Shown: positions 33,830 to 44,499 of the stretch, one piece after another | Layout: the number at the start of each line of letters is the position of its first letter | Numbering within the stretch: position 1 is the stretch's first letter | From: Lachnospiraceae bacterium | Lineage (GTDB): Bacteria; Bacillota; Clostridia; Lachnospirales; Lachnospiraceae | Direction of reading: 5' to 3' | Assembly: GCA_910574185.1 (NCBI GenBank) | Contig: CAJSZQ010000020.1 | Span: 1 to 64,000, forward strand | DNA length: 64,000 nucleotides | Program-made: the position numbers and the translations under genes | The notes under the pieces: model-generated | What the model was told of the DNA's origin: nothing | What the model saw: only the letters and a program-made list of their open reading frames with translations | The model's database searches: none

Positions 33830-34426
33830 TTACAGCTCCGTACGCCCTTCCAGGGCGCGCAATAGTGTCACCTCGTCAATGTACTCCAAATCTCCGCCTA
33901 CCGGAACTCCGCTTGCGATTCTGCTTACCTTGATTCCTGTCGGTTTAATCAGCTTGCTGATATACATAGCCGTTGTCTCACCTTCTAAGCTGGAATTAGT
34001 CGCAATAATCACTTCTGCCACATCGCCCTCAAGCCGGCGAATCAGTTCTTTTAGCTTAATATCTCCCGGGCCGATTCCCAGCATCGGCGATATGGCTCCA
34101 TGAAGCACATGATAAACGCCTTCATATTTGCCAATCTTCTCATAGGCCGCCAAATCCTTTGTGGATTCAACGACCATAATCGTCCTGTGATCTCTGCCGC
34201 TGTTACTGCAAATCGGACAAAGTTCCTGATCCGTCAGCGTATGGCAGCACTCGCAGTAACGCACCTTTTCTCTGGCCTCTACCATAGAATCTGCCAGTTC
34301 TTTCACCTGTTCTTTTGGCATGTGAATCAAATGAAAAGCCAGCCTGCCGGCTGACTTTGGCCCGATTCCCGGAAGCCTTGAAAATTCCTCTATTAACTTG
34401 TTAATCTGGCTGCTATAATAATCCAC
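33830..34426 (-). CDS. recR: Recombination protein RecR
   Basis: 198 residues from a GTG at 34426 ([20 protein letters not shown]); AGGAGG lies ten bases upstream inside the end of ybaB, and 198 is the standard RecR length. A longer upstream extension is therefore not used. Domains are a helix-hairpin-helix ([16 protein letters not shown]), a Cys4 zinc finger ([16 protein letters not shown]), TOPRIM (about 78-170, with [16 protein letters not shown]) and a C-terminal strand. It acts with RecO and RecF in loading RecA at gaps. The dnaX-ybaB-recR order is widely conserved. Confidence 0.96.
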   Translation of the reverse strand: MDYYSSQINKLIEEFSRLPGIGPKSAGRLAFHLIHMPKEQVKELADSMVEAREKVRYCECCHTLTDQELCPICSNSGRDHRTIMVVESTKDLAAYEKIGKYEGVYHVLHGAISPMLGIGPGDIKLKELIRRLEGDVAEVIIATNSSLEGETTAMYISKLIKPTGIKVSRIASGVPVGGDLEYIDEVTLLRALEGRTEL

Positions 34427-34757
34427 CCGGCATTCCTCCTGTGAATCTGGACATAGCGCCTGCCGACTCAGCATCCACCTTATCCAGCGCCTCATTGACA
34501 GCCGCAACCAGCAGATCCTCCAACATCTCCACATCATCCGGGTCTACAACTTCCTCGTTCAGTTTCACCTTCAATACCTGCTTTTTCCCAGATACGGTCA
34601 CCTCTACGGCTCCTCCTCCGGCTGTCGCTGAAAATTCCTTTGCCTCCAGTTCTTTCGCCTGTTCTTCCATCTGGCGCTGCATCTTCTGCGCCTGCTTCAT
34701 AAGATTTGCCATATTTCCCGGCATTCCTCCGCCAGGAAATCCTCCACGCTTTGCCAT
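34413..34757 (-). CDS. YbaB/EbfC nucleoid-associated protein
   Basis: 114 residues. A central YbaB domain (about 15-100: [56 protein letters not shown]) lies between Gly/Met-rich ends. These proteins form dimers that bind DNA and influence nucleoid structure or gene expression. The gene ends 14 bases inside recR and lies just after dnaX. Confidence 0.95.
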   Translation of the reverse strand: MAKRGGFPGGGMPGNMANLMKQAQKMQRQMEEQAKELEAKEFSATAGGGAVEVTVSGKKQVLKVKLNEEVVDPDDVEMLEDLLVAAVNEALDKVDAESAGAMSRFTGGMPGGLL

Positions 34758-34771
34758 GGGTCTGTCCTCCT

Positions 34772-36337
34772 TTAATCTTCCACTGTGATGTCCATATTAA
34801 CCAGTTTCTCTATATCTACAAACTGATCCTCAAAAACTCTGCCTTTCTCTACCTGACGAACGTCAATCTCCATCGTCTTGCCCGTTTTCTCTTCAATTAG
34901 ACGGATAATCTCGTCCTTATGCTCCTGCTTTGCTACAAACCCGGCGCTGACCTCATCCGGAAGAACAATCTGCAGCCTGTCGTTCTCCCCTGCGCTAAGA
35001 TGCGCTTTCTTCAAATATTGTCTCAGCATAACGGAAGCATTGCCTGTAATACTCCGAAAGTTTTCTGCCACTTCCCTCACATCCGCTGAAAGCGCCTGTG
35101 TAAGTCGGGGCTTCTCCGGTTTCTTCTCTGGTTCTGCCTGTGGTGCATAAAGCGCCTGCCCTGCTTTAAGCGCATCTATCTTCTGTTCAACCATGTTTTC
35201 CAGCGCCCGTATCCTCGAAAGCAGCGCATCCTCCTGCCCCGTCTCCATCTGAGGCCTGCACAGCTTAATAAATGTTACCTCCACCAGCACACGCTTCTGA
35301 GTCGCATACTTAAGTTCTCCTGTGAGCTTTGAAAAAATGCGGATATAACGGATAAGTTCCTCCGTCTCTATCATTCCCGCCTCTTCTTTTAACTGCTGTA
35401 AACTCTCTGTAGATACGTCCAGCGCATCTTCCACATGCTCGGAGCTCTGAATCAGCAAAAGATTCCTCAAATACCACACAAAGTCTTCCGAGAACTGAGT
35501 CAGCTCTCTTCCCTGCATCATCAGTTCATCTAAGCTGGATATAACGTTCTTCACATCCTGCGTAATCAGCTCCCGGAATAACCTGCTAAACACATCCGTA
35601 TCCACCGCTCCCAATACATCCAGTACATGGTCATAGGTTAACTGCTGTCCAAGGTAAAATGTCACGCACTGCTCCAGCAGGCTTAGCGCGTCGCGCATCG
35701 CTCCATCTGCCGCTCTGGCAATATAGCGCACCGCCTTCTCTTCCACTTCCAAACCTTCCTGTGCAATGAGCTCATTTAGCCTTCCACAAATCGTATCAAT
35801 TGATATTCTCTTAAAATCGAATCTCTGACAGCGGCTTAAAATTGTCACCGGAATCTTACGGGCCTCCGTAGTCGCCAGAATAAAGATAACATACTCCGGC
35901 GGCTCTTCTAACGTCTTAAGAAGCGCGTTAAACGCCGAGTCAGAAATCATATGCGCCTCATCAATAATATATACCTTATATTTTCCTTCCGTTGGATGGT
36001 AGGCAACCTCCTCCCGAATCCTTCGGATATTGTCCACCCCATTATTGGAAGCAGCGTCCACTTCTATCACATTCATAGATGTGCCTGCCGAAATCGACTG
36101 GCACATCTCGCATTCTCCACAAGGGCTTCCATCCACCGGATGCTCACAATTAACTGCCTTTGCAAATATCTTTGCTACAGTTGTCTTACCTGTCCCCCTG
36201 GTCCCGCAGAACAGGTAAGCATGACCTATACGCCCTGTCTTTATCTGATTCCTTAATATCCTGACAATTACATCCTGTCCTTTAACATCCTTAAATTCAC
36301 CAGGACGAAACTTTCGATACAATGCCGTATAGCCCAT
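34772..36337 (-). CDS. dnaX: DNA polymerase III subunit gamma/tau
   Basis: 521 residues. The N-terminal AAA+ clamp-loader ATPase has Walker A GTRGTGKT (about 45-52), a zinc module CEHPVDGSPCGECEMC, Walker B VYIIDEAHM and sensor 1 LATTEARKIPVTILSRCQRF. Domain III and a short tau-like tail follow. I saw no AAAAAAG-type slippery site with a strong hairpin, so I do not claim a frameshifted gamma form. It heads the dnaX-ybaB-recR operon. Confidence 0.95.
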   Translation of the reverse strand: MGYTALYRKFRPGEFKDVKGQDVIVRILRNQIKTGRIGHAYLFCGTRGTGKTTVAKIFAKAVNCEHPVDGSPCGECEMCQSISAGTSMNVIEVDAASNNGVDNIRRIREEVAYHPTEGKYKVYIIDEAHMISDSAFNALLKTLEEPPEYVIFILATTEARKIPVTILSRCQRFDFKRISIDTICGRLNELIAQEGLEVEEKAVRYIARAADGAMRDALSLLEQCVTFYLGQQLTYDHVLDVLGAVDTDVFSRLFRELITQDVKNVISSLDELMMQGRELTQFSEDFVWYLRNLLLIQSSEHVEDALDVSTESLQQLKEEAGMIETEELIRYIRIFSKLTGELKYATQKRVLVEVTFIKLCRPQMETGQEDALLSRIRALENMVEQKIDALKAGQALYAPQAEPEKKPEKPRLTQALSADVREVAENFRSITGNASVMLRQYLKKAHLSAGENDRLQIVLPDEVSAGFVAKQEHKDEIIRLIEEKTGKTMEIDVRQVEKGRVFEDQFVDIEKLVNMDITVED

Positions 36338-36365
36338 ATCCTTCTCTCCTCAAATCTGCCTTCTT

Positions 36366-37448
36366 TTATTTGTCTCCGAAGCTGATTCCTACCTGCCTTG
36401 CTTCCTGCACAATCTTGGAATGAGGATCTACATATTTCAGCTTTCCTGCGACTTCGGTAAGCGGAACTTTAACAGTCTCCCCATCCCTGATTGCCGCCAT
36501 ATATCCATACTCCCCATTCAAAATCATCTGAGCTGCAAATGCTCCAAGACGAGTAGAGAGCACTCTGTCGTAAGGACAGGGCGTACCGCCCCGCTGCGTG
36601 TGTCCCGGAACTGTAATACGCACTTCCTGCGACGTCTTCTTCTGAAGTCTTGCCGCCACCTCATAAGCAACCGACGGATAAATATTCTTCTCCTTCTCCA
36701 GTTTCTTCTTCATCTCTTTCTTGGACAGCTTCGCATCCTTCTTGGAAATAGCTCCCTCTGCAACGGCAATAATTGTAAAGCGCTTGCCCTCTTTTGCGCG
36801 CTTATTAATCATATCTGCAAGAACATCCACATCATATGGTATCTCTGGAATCAGAATGATATCCGCTCCGCCTGCGATACCTGCATGAAGGGCAACCCAG
36901 CCAACCCTGTGGCCCATAATCTCCACAATAAACACCCGGCTATGGGAGGTAGCTGTGGTATGAATCTTATCAATGGTATCCGTAGCGATATCCACCGCAC
37001 TCTGGAAACCGAACGTCATATCTGTTCCCCACAAATCATTGTCAATCGTCTTTGGAAGCGTTATGACATTCAGCCCCTCTTCACTCAGCATATTCGCCGT
37101 CTTGTGGGTGCCATTACCTCCCAGTACCACCAGACAATCGAGACTTAACTTATGGTAGGTATGCTTCATAGCTTCTACTTTGTCCAGTCCGTTCTCATCT
37201 GGATCTCTCATCTTCTTAAACGGCTGCCTGGAGGTTCCAAGTATCGTTCCTCCCACCGTCAAAATCCCCGAAAAATCTCTGGATGTCATCATCTTAAAAT
37301 CAGAATAGATAAGTCCCTTATATCCTGCTTGAAATCCATAAATCTCCACATCGTCTCTCTCATTAAAAATTCCCTTTACAACGCCCCGCATGGTTGCGTT
37401 CAATGCCTGACAATCGCCCCCGCTTGTAAGCATTCCAATTCGCAGCAT
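36366..37448 (-). CDS. pfkA: 6-phosphofructokinase
   Basis: 360 residues from the ATG at 37448, chosen for GGAAGGAGTGATAATAGT upstream. It phosphorylates fructose-6-phosphate in glycolysis. Motifs: GMLTSGGDCQALNATMRG (N-terminal phosphate loop), GGNGTHKTANM (110-120), LPKTIDNDLWGTD (131-143, catalytic TIDND) and IMGHRVGWVALHAGIAGGAD. The position that separates ATP from PPi enzymes is Gly in GGNGT, as in ATP-users, while the residue before TIDND is Lys, as in PPi-users. This Gly/Lys combination is that of group III enzymes. The length is above that of Bacillus PfkA (about 320). Confidence 0.93.
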   Translation of the reverse strand: MLRIGMLTSGGDCQALNATMRGVVKGIFNERDDVEIYGFQAGYKGLIYSDFKMMTSRDFSGILTVGGTILGTSRQPFKKMRDPDENGLDKVEAMKHTYHKLSLDCLVVLGGNGTHKTANMLSEEGLNVITLPKTIDNDLWGTDMTFGFQSAVDIATDTIDKIHTTATSHSRVFIVEIMGHRVGWVALHAGIAGGADIILIPEIPYDVDVLADMINKRAKEGKRFTIIAVAEGAISKKDAKLSKKEMKKKLEKEKNIYPSVAYEVAARLQKKTSQEVRITVPGHTQRGGTPCPYDRVLSTRLGAFAAQMILNGEYGYMAAIRDGETVKVPLTEVAGKLKYVDPHSKIVQEARQVGISFGDK

Positions 37449-37607
37449 ACTATTATCACTCCTTCCGCAATAATTTATTAATTTGAAATCCATTATAGCA
37501 CAATTGAAAAAAGTATGCTACAATAAACAGGCGAGCAATGACAAATGATTGAGGGCATTTGTCTACTCTTTCCTTACAATTATTTCAAAAAGGAGATGGA
37601 TTCATCC

Positions 37608-38417
37608 ATGGATAGACTGGATATTAAGCTATGGAAGCTCGCCGCAAAGGGACAGATTGTTCCCAACCGCAGCCTGCTTAAGACACCAGAACAGATAGCA
37701 GCCATTAAAAGAAGTGCAGCGCTGAATACGGCAGTTCTCGATCATGTAGCCGCACATATAAAGGCCGGTATGAATACTGCAGAGATTGATACGCTGGTAT
37801 ACGACTATACGACAGAGCACGGCGGAATTCCCGCCCCTCTGAATTTTGAAGGATTTCCGAAGAGTGTATGTACTTCCGTCAACGATGTTATCTGTCATGG
37901 TATTCCGAATGAACACGACGTTCTTCAGGAAGGAGATATTGTCAATGTAGATGTCTCCACCATTTTGGATGGATATTACTCCGATGCCTCGCGCATGTTT
38001 GCAATCGGTAATGTCAGCAGACGGAGCAGACGGATTATTGACGTTACCGCCGAGTGTGTAGAACTTGGCCTTCGTGCCGCCAGGCCATGGGGTCATCTGG
38101 GAGACATCGCTTATGCCATCAATTCCCACGCACAGGCCTGCGGGTATTCTGTGGTAGAGGAAATTGGCGGCCATGGCATTGGCCTTGCATTCCACGAAGA
38201 ACCTTTTGTCAGTTATGTGACCCCTAAAGGCTCTGAGATGGTCCTCGTTCCCGGCATGATGTTTACCATTGAGCCGATGATTAACGAGGGTAGTCCTGAT
38301 TTCTTTGTAGATGAGGACAACGGCTGGACCGTTCGCACCATAGACGGCGGTTTATCTGCACAGATTGAATACATGGTTCTCATTACTGAGACCGGCGTGG
38401 AGGTACTCACGAAATAA
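37608..38417 (+). CDS. map: Methionine aminopeptidase, type I
   Basis: 269 residues from the ATG at 37608 (AAGGAG upstream). It removes the initiator methionine from new proteins. The pita-bread fold shows the five metal ligands: Asp in VDVSTILDGYYSDASR (two), His in GGHGIGLAFHEEP, Glu in FTIEPMINEG and Glu near the end in AQIEYMVLITETG. The N-terminal extension of about 20 residues is not the zinc-finger type. It is divergent from pfkA and ends at a bidirectional terminator. Confidence 0.94.
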   Translation: MDRLDIKLWKLAAKGQIVPNRSLLKTPEQIAAIKRSAALNTAVLDHVAAHIKAGMNTAEIDTLVYDYTTEHGGIPAPLNFEGFPKSVCTSVNDVICHGIPNEHDVLQEGDIVNVDVSTILDGYYSDASRMFAIGNVSRRSRRIIDVTAECVELGLRAARPWGHLGDIAYAINSHAQACGYSVVEEIGGHGIGLAFHEEPFVSYVTPKGSEMVLVPGMMFTIEPMINEGSPDFFVDEDNGWTVRTIDGGLSAQIEYMVLITETGVEVLTK

Positions 38418-38465
38418 CTTACATTCAGCTGTTTTAGAGACAATGCACATCCTGACCTTGGATGG

Positions 38466-38504
38466 AAAAAGGTCCTGAAAGCTTGCCACTTTCAGGACCT
38501 TTTT
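38466..38504. terminator. Bidirectional terminator between map and the GH13 gene
   Basis: AAAAAGGTCCTGAAAG-CTTGCCA-CTTTCAGGACCTTTTT: a perfect 11-bp stem with A- and T-runs on the two sides, placed between convergent genes. Confidence 0.93.
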
Positions 38505-38516
38505 CAATACTCTTCT

Positions 38517-40559
38517 TTATTTTGAAACATTTCCAAAAATTGCCGCCGAATGCGGTTCCATATGAATTATAATATTTCCCGCTTCAATCAGATAAGTCGA
38601 AGATTCCGTTGTATATCCTTCAGAATTACTATATACCAAACGCTCCACCTTACCTTCCATCGGAAGCTCTGCCAATTGAACCGGTATCTGCGCCTGTCTT
38701 AATTCTTCGCTGCTGTTAACTACAATCACAAACTGATTCTGAGTGTCAAACCGCCCATATGCCAGCACGCACTCTTCCACCTTAAGGATTTTGATAGAAC
38801 CTGTCCGAAATACCTGATATCGCTTATGAAGCCCTATCATCATCTTGTGAAAGCGAATCATCTCCTGATCTTCCCTTCCCCATGGATAGGTTCTTCGATT
38901 GTCCGGGTCTGTGAACCCACACAGTCCCGCTTCATCTCCATAATACACTGTAGGCGCTCCCACCCAGGTCATCTGCATCATCACAGCCTGACGCATAACG
39001 GCAACATTCACATTCCGCTCTGCGTCTTCCGCCGTATAGCCTCCTAATCGGCCCACCAGGTGATTGGTTCTCGTCAGAAATCTAGAATGGTCATGGTTAG
39101 ACAGCTCATTCATCGCAGTCTGAAGAGACGGCGTCCCGTAACTTGCCATACTATGGGAAATCATATTAACAAATGCATATGCATTGCCGCAGAGATCCGC
39201 ACGCTCCTCGTCACTGTGTTTTTCCATCCCTGTAAGAAACCAGGTAACCGGCTCCATAAAAGCGTCGTAATTCATAACAGAATCCCACTCGTCGCCTTCG
39301 AGCCACTCCCGCGGATCACCGTAATGCTCCGCCAGAATCAAAGCTTCCGGATTAGCCTCCTTGACCGCCTTCCGAAACTTCTTCCAAAAAGCATGATTAT
39401 ATTCTTTATCGTGTCCCAAATCTGCCGCCACATCCAGCCGCCAGCCGTCTACATTATACGGTGGGGACACCCATTTTCTTCCAATCCGCAGTATATATTC
39501 CTCCAGCTCCTTGGAAGCCTCATAATTGAGCTTAGGCAATGTGTCATGCCCCCACCAGCCGTCATAATTTGCGTTATTGGGCCATGCGTCATCCCGCGAA
39601 TCCCGAAAGTCAAAATAAGAACGGTAAGGACTGTCCGCCGCTATATACGCGCCCGTCTCAAAGCCTTCCCTGCCTTCATAGATATGCTCTCTGTCCATCC
39701 ACTTATGAAAAGAACCACAGTGATTAAACACACCGTCCAAAATCACTCTCATTCCTCTTCTGTGAATCTCTTCTACCAATTCTGCAAAGAATTTATTGCT
39801 CTCCTCAAGATTCTCCCAGTCCGTCACTCTCTTCTGATATCTTGCCGCATGGAAATCCGACGACTGATTTTTCCAATCCGATTCCTCAAGGTCATTTATA
39901 ATTACTCCAAAATGAGGATCAATATAGTCGTAATCCTGATTGTCATACTTATGATTCGACGGAGATACGAACAATGGGTTAAAGTAGATAACCTCTACTC
40001 CAAGCTCCTGCAAATAATCCAGTTTATCCCTTACCCCCTGCAAATCCCCGCCATAAAAATTACGTACATCCATAACAGAAGGCATCTGATACCAGTCTTT
40101 AATCGCCTTCACTGGTTCGTTAATATAATAATACTCGCCATCCACCACATCATTCGTCGGATCTCCATTACAGAAACGATCTGTAAATATCTGATACATC
40201 ACCGCGCCTTTTGCCCAGTCAGGCGTCGCAAATCCAGGGCAGATACGAAACGCATAGTCATTTACTATTCTATTGCACACTCCATATTGATTATAATAGA
40301 CGATTTCCTCACCTTGCCGAATCCGAAAGCTGTACTGCATCATCTCTTCGCCAAGCTTTCGGTAAATCCGGTAATAATCAAAGCCCCGAACGGTGACTAT
40401 TTTCTTCATTTCATAATATTCGCCGCCTGTATACAGCTCCACGCTGTCCACATCATCCGCTGCCGTCCGAAATAACAGCCGTACCATCTCGGACGGTTTC
40501 GGTTCCGACGGCATCACATAATTTCCTGTTCCATCACAAAACAAAGCCTCTTTGTTCAT
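38517..40559 (-). CDS. Neopullulanase/cyclomaltodextrinase-type GH13 enzyme
   Basis: 680 residues. An N-terminal CBM34-like beta domain (about 1-115) is followed by the (beta/alpha)8 barrel starting at GAVMYQIFTDRFCNGDPTND. Catalytic motifs: DGVFNHCGSFH, nucleophile Asp in VDGWRLDVAADLGHD, acid/base Glu in LILAEHYGDP and third Asp in ELSNHDHSRFL. The N-terminal domain and length fit the GH13_20 group, which splits cyclodextrins, pullulan and maltooligosaccharides. No signal peptide, so it acts inside the cell. It may process glycogen or imported maltodextrins and relates to glgC/glgD further on. Confidence 0.9.
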   Translation of the reverse strand: MNKEALFCDGTGNYVMPSEPKPSEMVRLLFRTAADDVDSVELYTGGEYYEMKKIVTVRGFDYYRIYRKLGEEMMQYSFRIRQGEEIVYYNQYGVCNRIVNDYAFRICPGFATPDWAKGAVMYQIFTDRFCNGDPTNDVVDGEYYYINEPVKAIKDWYQMPSVMDVRNFYGGDLQGVRDKLDYLQELGVEVIYFNPLFVSPSNHKYDNQDYDYIDPHFGVIINDLEESDWKNQSSDFHAARYQKRVTDWENLEESNKFFAELVEEIHRRGMRVILDGVFNHCGSFHKWMDREHIYEGREGFETGAYIAADSPYRSYFDFRDSRDDAWPNNANYDGWWGHDTLPKLNYEASKELEEYILRIGRKWVSPPYNVDGWRLDVAADLGHDKEYNHAFWKKFRKAVKEANPEALILAEHYGDPREWLEGDEWDSVMNYDAFMEPVTWFLTGMEKHSDEERADLCGNAYAFVNMISHSMASYGTPSLQTAMNELSNHDHSRFLTRTNHLVGRLGGYTAEDAERNVNVAVMRQAVMMQMTWVGAPTVYYGDEAGLCGFTDPDNRRTYPWGREDQEMIRFHKMMIGLHKRYQVFRTGSIKILKVEECVLAYGRFDTQNQFVIVVNSSEELRQAQIPVQLAELPMEGKVERLVYSNSEGYTTESSTYLIEAGNIIIHMEPHSAAIFGNVSK

Positions 40560-40571
40560 ACAACCCCCTAA

Positions 40572-42416
40572 TTAATCCGAGACTTCTGACACTTCCAGGC
40601 CGTCAAACAGCGCCTCAAATTCTTCTCTTGTAATTTTTTCTTTTTCTAATAATAATTGCGCACAGTCGCTCAATACCTGACGATATTTGCAGATAATACG
40701 TCTTGCCCGCTGGTAGCACTCGTCAATAATCCGCTTAATTTCCTGATCAATTGTTCCTGCTACATCCTCCCCATAGCCTCTCTGCGAATGAACAAGGTCT
40801 CTTCCAATAAATACTTCGTCGCTGTCATTATCGTAATTAATCAGTCCCAGCTTCTCAGACATACCAAATTTCGTAACCATAGACCTGGCAATGCCTGTAG
40901 CCTGCTTAATATCCTGGGAGGCTCCGGTTGTGATATCGCCAAATACCTCTTCCTCCGCAATGCGCCCTCCCAAAGCTACGGTAATATCCTGCAGCATCTT
41001 GCCTCTGGTGTTGAACATCTCGTCTCTTTCCGGCAGCGGCATCGTATATCCCGCCGCACCCATACCTGTAGGAATAATGGATACGCTGTAAACCGGTCCC
41101 ACATCCGGCAGTACATGAAATAGAATTGCATGGCCTGCTTCATGGTAAGCCGTAATCTTCTTCTCCTTATCGGAAATAACCCGGCTCTTTTTCTCGGCTC
41201 CAATCCCTACTTTCACGAAGGAAGAACGAATATCCGACTGACGAATATACACCCGGCCTTCTTTTGCAGCAAGAATCGCCGCCTCATTCAGCAGGTTCTC
41301 AAGATCCGCTCCTGTAAAGCCTGCCGTCGTCTGGGCAATCTGTTTCAAATCCACATCGTCGCCCAAAGGCTTTCCTTTGGCATGAACCTTCAGAATGTCT
41401 TCTCTTCCCAGCACATCCGGACGCCCCACTGAAACCTTCCTGTCAAACCGTCCAGGTCTTAAGATAGCCGGATCCAAAATGTCTACCCGGTTCGTAGCGC
41501 TCATCACAATAATGCCTTCATTCACACCAAATCCATCCATCTCAACAAGGAGCTGATTCAATGTCTGCTCTCTCTCATCGTGTCCGCCGCCCATACCGGT
41601 ACCGCGGCGTCTGGCCACCGCGTCAATCTCGTCTATAAATATTATACAAGGCGCATTCTTCTTGGCATCCTCAAACAAATCCCTGACCCTGGACGCTCCT
41701 ACACCTACAAACATCTCTACAAAATCTGAACCAGAAATAGTAAAAAACGGCACGCCCGCTTCTCCGGCAACCGCCTTGGCAAGCAAAGTCTTACCGGTTC
41801 CCGGCGGTCCTACAAGCAAGACTCCCTTGGGGATTCTCGCCCCCACCTGAATATACTTCTTGGGCGCTTTCAGAAAATCCACAATCTCTTCCAGTTCTTC
41901 CTTCTCTTCTCTAAGTCCCGCCACATCGGCAAAAGTAACCTTCTTATTACCCGTATGAAGCTTCGCACGATTCTTTCCGAAATTCATAGCCTTGCTGTTC
42001 GCGCCATTCTGCCTGTTCATAAGATAGAATAAAAGCAATACGCCCGCCAGCATTACCATCACCGGGAAAACGGTTGTCATCAGCCAGTTCTCCTCCGGCA
42101 CGTCATTCAGTCTGAATTCTGTGTTCTGCTCCTTCAAATATTCGCAGATATCATTGACATCCGATACATTGAGTCTCCACTCTTCTTCGGAATCTACATC
42201 CTTACGGGTCAATTCAACTCGACCTGTTGGAATATCCCTGTTTTGTATTACCAGAATATTCTCGGCATTATCCTTTTCAATGATACTGTAAAATTCCTTA
42301 TATGTCAGTTGTCTTCCCTGCTGTTCAATCTGATTGGTAAACCAGAGCGCGCCAAACAGAATTACAATAAGCAGCAGGAAAGTAACGCCTCCTGGTCCCC
42401 TTCTTCTATTATCCAA
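40572..42416 (-). CDS. ftsH: ATP-dependent zinc metalloprotease FtsH
   Basis: 614 residues. Two membrane helices (about 9-25 and 112-130) flank a small extracytoplasmic domain. The AAA+ domain has Walker A GPPGTGKT (about 203), Walker [14 protein letters not shown] and the SRH. The M41 protease has HEAGH (about 428). It degrades damaged membrane and short-lived regulatory proteins. The start is TTG at 42416 with AGGAGG upstream, and no better ATG is close. The hpt gene is 16 bases upstream; tilS-hpt-ftsH is the conserved Firmicute order. Confidence 0.96.
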   Translation of the reverse strand: MDNRRRGPGGVTFLLLIVILFGALWFTNQIEQQGRQLTYKEFYSIIEKDNAENILVIQNRDIPTGRVELTRKDVDSEEEWRLNVSDVNDICEYLKEQNTEFRLNDVPEENWLMTTVFPVMVMLAGVLLLFYLMNRQNGANSKAMNFGKNRAKLHTGNKKVTFADVAGLREEKEELEEIVDFLKAPKKYIQVGARIPKGVLLVGPPGTGKTLLAKAVAGEAGVPFFTISGSDFVEMFVGVGASRVRDLFEDAKKNAPCIIFIDEIDAVARRRGTGMGGGHDEREQTLNQLLVEMDGFGVNEGIIVMSATNRVDILDPAILRPGRFDRKVSVGRPDVLGREDILKVHAKGKPLGDDVDLKQIAQTTAGFTGADLENLLNEAAILAAKEGRVYIRQSDIRSSFVKVGIGAEKKSRVISDKEKKITAYHEAGHAILFHVLPDVGPVYSVSIIPTGMGAAGYTMPLPERDEMFNTRGKMLQDITVALGGRIAEEEVFGDITTGASQDIKQATGIARSMVTKFGMSEKLGLINYDNDSDEVFIGRDLVHSQRGYGEDVAGTIDQEIKRIIDECYQRARRIICKYRQVLSDCAQLLLEKEKITREEFEALFDGLEVSEVSD

Positions 42417-42431
42417 ATCCGTATACTCCTC

Positions 42432-42959
42432 CTACTCTACCCCTTCCACAACTCCAATATATGGAAGGTTTCTATATTTTTGTGCATAATCCAGTCCATA
42501 GCCTACTACAAATTCATCTGGTATATTAAATCCTACATAGTCTACGTTCACTTCCTTTACCCGTCTGTCTGGTTTATCTAACAGTGTACAAAGACGAATA
42601 CTTTCCGGGCGTCTCTTCTGCAGAATATCAATCAGATAGTAGAGCGTTCTTCCCGAATCAATAATATCTTCTACAATTAAGACATCCTTACCCTCTAACG
42701 GCTCGTCTAAATCCTTAACAATCTTCACCACGCCGCTTGATTTCGTATCGGCTCCATAACTGGAAACACTCATAAAATCCATACTCACCGGAACCGAAAT
42801 TCTCTTGGCAAGCTCGCACATAAAGAACGCGCCGCCCTTTAACACACAGATTAAATGAACCTGTTTCCCCTCATAATCCTTACTGATACGCTCTCCAATC
42901 TCACAAATCCGCTTATCCACATTCTCTTCTGATATCAACACCCGAATCGACTCTGCCAT
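42432..42959 (-). CDS. hpt: Hypoxanthine phosphoribosyltransferase
   Basis: 175 residues from the ATG at 42959 (GGAGGATAAAACA upstream, overlapping the end of tilS); a longer in-frame extension to 43079 is not used. It makes IMP or GMP from hypoxanthine or guanine and PRPP. Motifs: VHLICVLKGGAFFMCELAKR, the PRPP loop VLIVEDIIDSGRTL and the base-binding VDYVGFNIPDEFVVGYGLDY. It stands between tilS and ftsH, as in Bacillus. Confidence 0.95.
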   Translation of the reverse strand: MAESIRVLISEENVDKRICEIGERISKDYEGKQVHLICVLKGGAFFMCELAKRISVPVSMDFMSVSSYGADTKSSGVVKIVKDLDEPLEGKDVLIVEDIIDSGRTLYYLIDILQKRRPESIRLCTLLDKPDRRVKEVNVDYVGFNIPDEFVVGYGLDYAQKYRNLPYIGVVEGVE

Positions 42960-42963
42960 TGTT

Positions 42964-44367
42964 TTATCCTCCGTAATCTGCAAAACTAATCTCCAAAATT
43001 CTTTTTGTTTCTTCTGTGACCTGGTATTTGCCGTTCTGTCTGTAGCCCACAACCCACAAAACCTCAGAACCTTCCGCAATCAGCGGTATCTTGTTCCGCT
43101 GCTCGCCTGGTATCTTCTCATTAATAAAATACGACTTTATCTTCTGCCTATGCCCTAAATGATCAATCGTTAAATAATCCCCCGGCTTCCGGGTTCGTAA
43201 AATAACGTCGCTCTGTATTATATCATAATTAAACCACTTCGTGTAGGGGCGTTTCTCAAATGTATCCGGGATTTCTTCCCGCCTAAATATTCTAACCTGA
43301 ATAAGATTCCTTATCTCAGTGATTCTATCCGGTTCATCCGGCCCACAAATCCGATGTTCTGCCAAACGGACCTCGTTCTTGTTCTGACATTCCTTCCTTT
43401 TTCTAATACAAATATCTTCATATTGCCGTTTTGCTTCTAAGCCGTAAGGAAGTATAATCTTCTTTCCGCTCTGCTTGTGAATCAGCTCTTCAACCGCCCT
43501 GATATGAACGGCCTCCACATCCTTCGCCCGGCCCGCCGCCTCTGCGAGAACTTTGTGTATTAGAAATGGTTTAATCGCCTCGTCTACATTCTTCAATTCG
43601 CTTATATGCACCAGGTAATTCCCGTTCAGAACTGTCACGCAGCTTTCCATCAGCTTCTCCGTCTGTCGATGAATATACCCCTTAAGCACAGCCATCTGCT
43701 CCGACAATTCCCACATATGTTCAACCGTTTTCTGATTAATCTGCGCTTCTAAATACGGTAAAACATGGTTCCGCACACGATTTCTGGCATAAAGGTCTTC
43801 CTGATTCGTAGCATCCTCGCAGCTTGCAATATCCGCAGTCCTTAAATATTCTTCTATCTCCGCTTTTCGGAGAGTCAGAAGCGGCCGAATATACTCTCCC
43901 GCCACAGGACGTATCCCTGCCATTCCCTGCAGTCCGGTGCCTCTTGCCATATGAAGAATCATCGTCTCCGCATTATCATCCATATGATGTGCAAGCGCAA
44001 TCTTTGTTCCTCCATACTCCTGTACGGCCAGCCTGTAAGCATTTCGTCTGACTTCACGCCCGGCCTCCTCAGAAGATTGTCTCCGCTCTCTGGCATAACT
44101 GGCTACATCTATTCTGAATACCTTTAAGGGAACTCCCCTCTCCAGGCAAAAATCCCTGACAAACTGTTCGTCTTCGTCAGCCTCCTTCCCCCTAAGACAG
44201 TGATTCACATGAACTGCTGCAATCCGAAAGTTAAATTCATCTTGAAGCCTCATCAGAACGCAAAGAAGGCATATAGAATCCGGCCCGCCTGACACGCCTG
44301 CAATCACCACGTCTGATTCCTGAATCATATGGTACTTCTGTATATATGCCTTTATCTTTTCATACAT
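42964..44367 (-). CDS. tilS: tRNA(Ile)-lysidine synthase
   Basis: 467 residues. The N-terminal N-type ATP pyrophosphatase domain has the PP-loop [14 protein letters not shown] (about 25-38). Substrate-recognition and C-terminal TilS domains follow ([20 protein letters not shown], about 410-435). It changes C34 of the minor tRNA-Ile(CAU) to lysidine so that it reads AUA. It is essential. It is followed by hpt after four bases and lies downstream of spoIIE. Confidence 0.95.
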   Translation of the reverse strand: MYEKIKAYIQKYHMIQESDVVIAGVSGGPDSICLLCVLMRLQDEFNFRIAAVHVNHCLRGKEADEDEQFVRDFCLERGVPLKVFRIDVASYARERRQSSEEAGREVRRNAYRLAVQEYGGTKIALAHHMDDNAETMILHMARGTGLQGMAGIRPVAGEYIRPLLTLRKAEIEEYLRTADIASCEDATNQEDLYARNRVRNHVLPYLEAQINQKTVEHMWELSEQMAVLKGYIHRQTEKLMESCVTVLNGNYLVHISELKNVDEAIKPFLIHKVLAEAAGRAKDVEAVHIRAVEELIHKQSGKKIILPYGLEAKRQYEDICIRKRKECQNKNEVRLAEHRICGPDEPDRITEIRNLIQVRIFRREEIPDTFEKRPYTKWFNYDIIQSDVILRTRKPGDYLTIDHLGHRQKIKSYFINEKIPGEQRNKIPLIAEGSEVLWVVGYRQNGKYQVTEETKRILEISFADYGG

Positions 44368-44499
44368 AAATATTCTTCTTCAAATCTCCTGATACAATGG
44401 ATATTCAGCCGCAATATATTATTTCATTTTCGTGCGACTGAATTTTATTTTACATATTATTCTATCAAAATGCAACCCCTTTGTTGCTGTTTACAACGG

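Noticed and set aside
34427-34537. N-terminal extension of RecR
   Set aside because: It overlaps ybaB in another frame; the GTG at 34426 has AGGAGG upstream and gives the standard 198 residues.
39060-40475. Long plus-strand frame opposite the GH13 gene
   Set aside because: It is antisense to a gene with full catalytic motifs, rich in Ile/Arg/His as expected of a shadow frame, and has no start signal or family likeness.
42960-43079. N-terminal extension of Hpt
   Set aside because: It lies inside tilS in another frame; the ATG at 42959 has GGAGGATAAAACA upstream.
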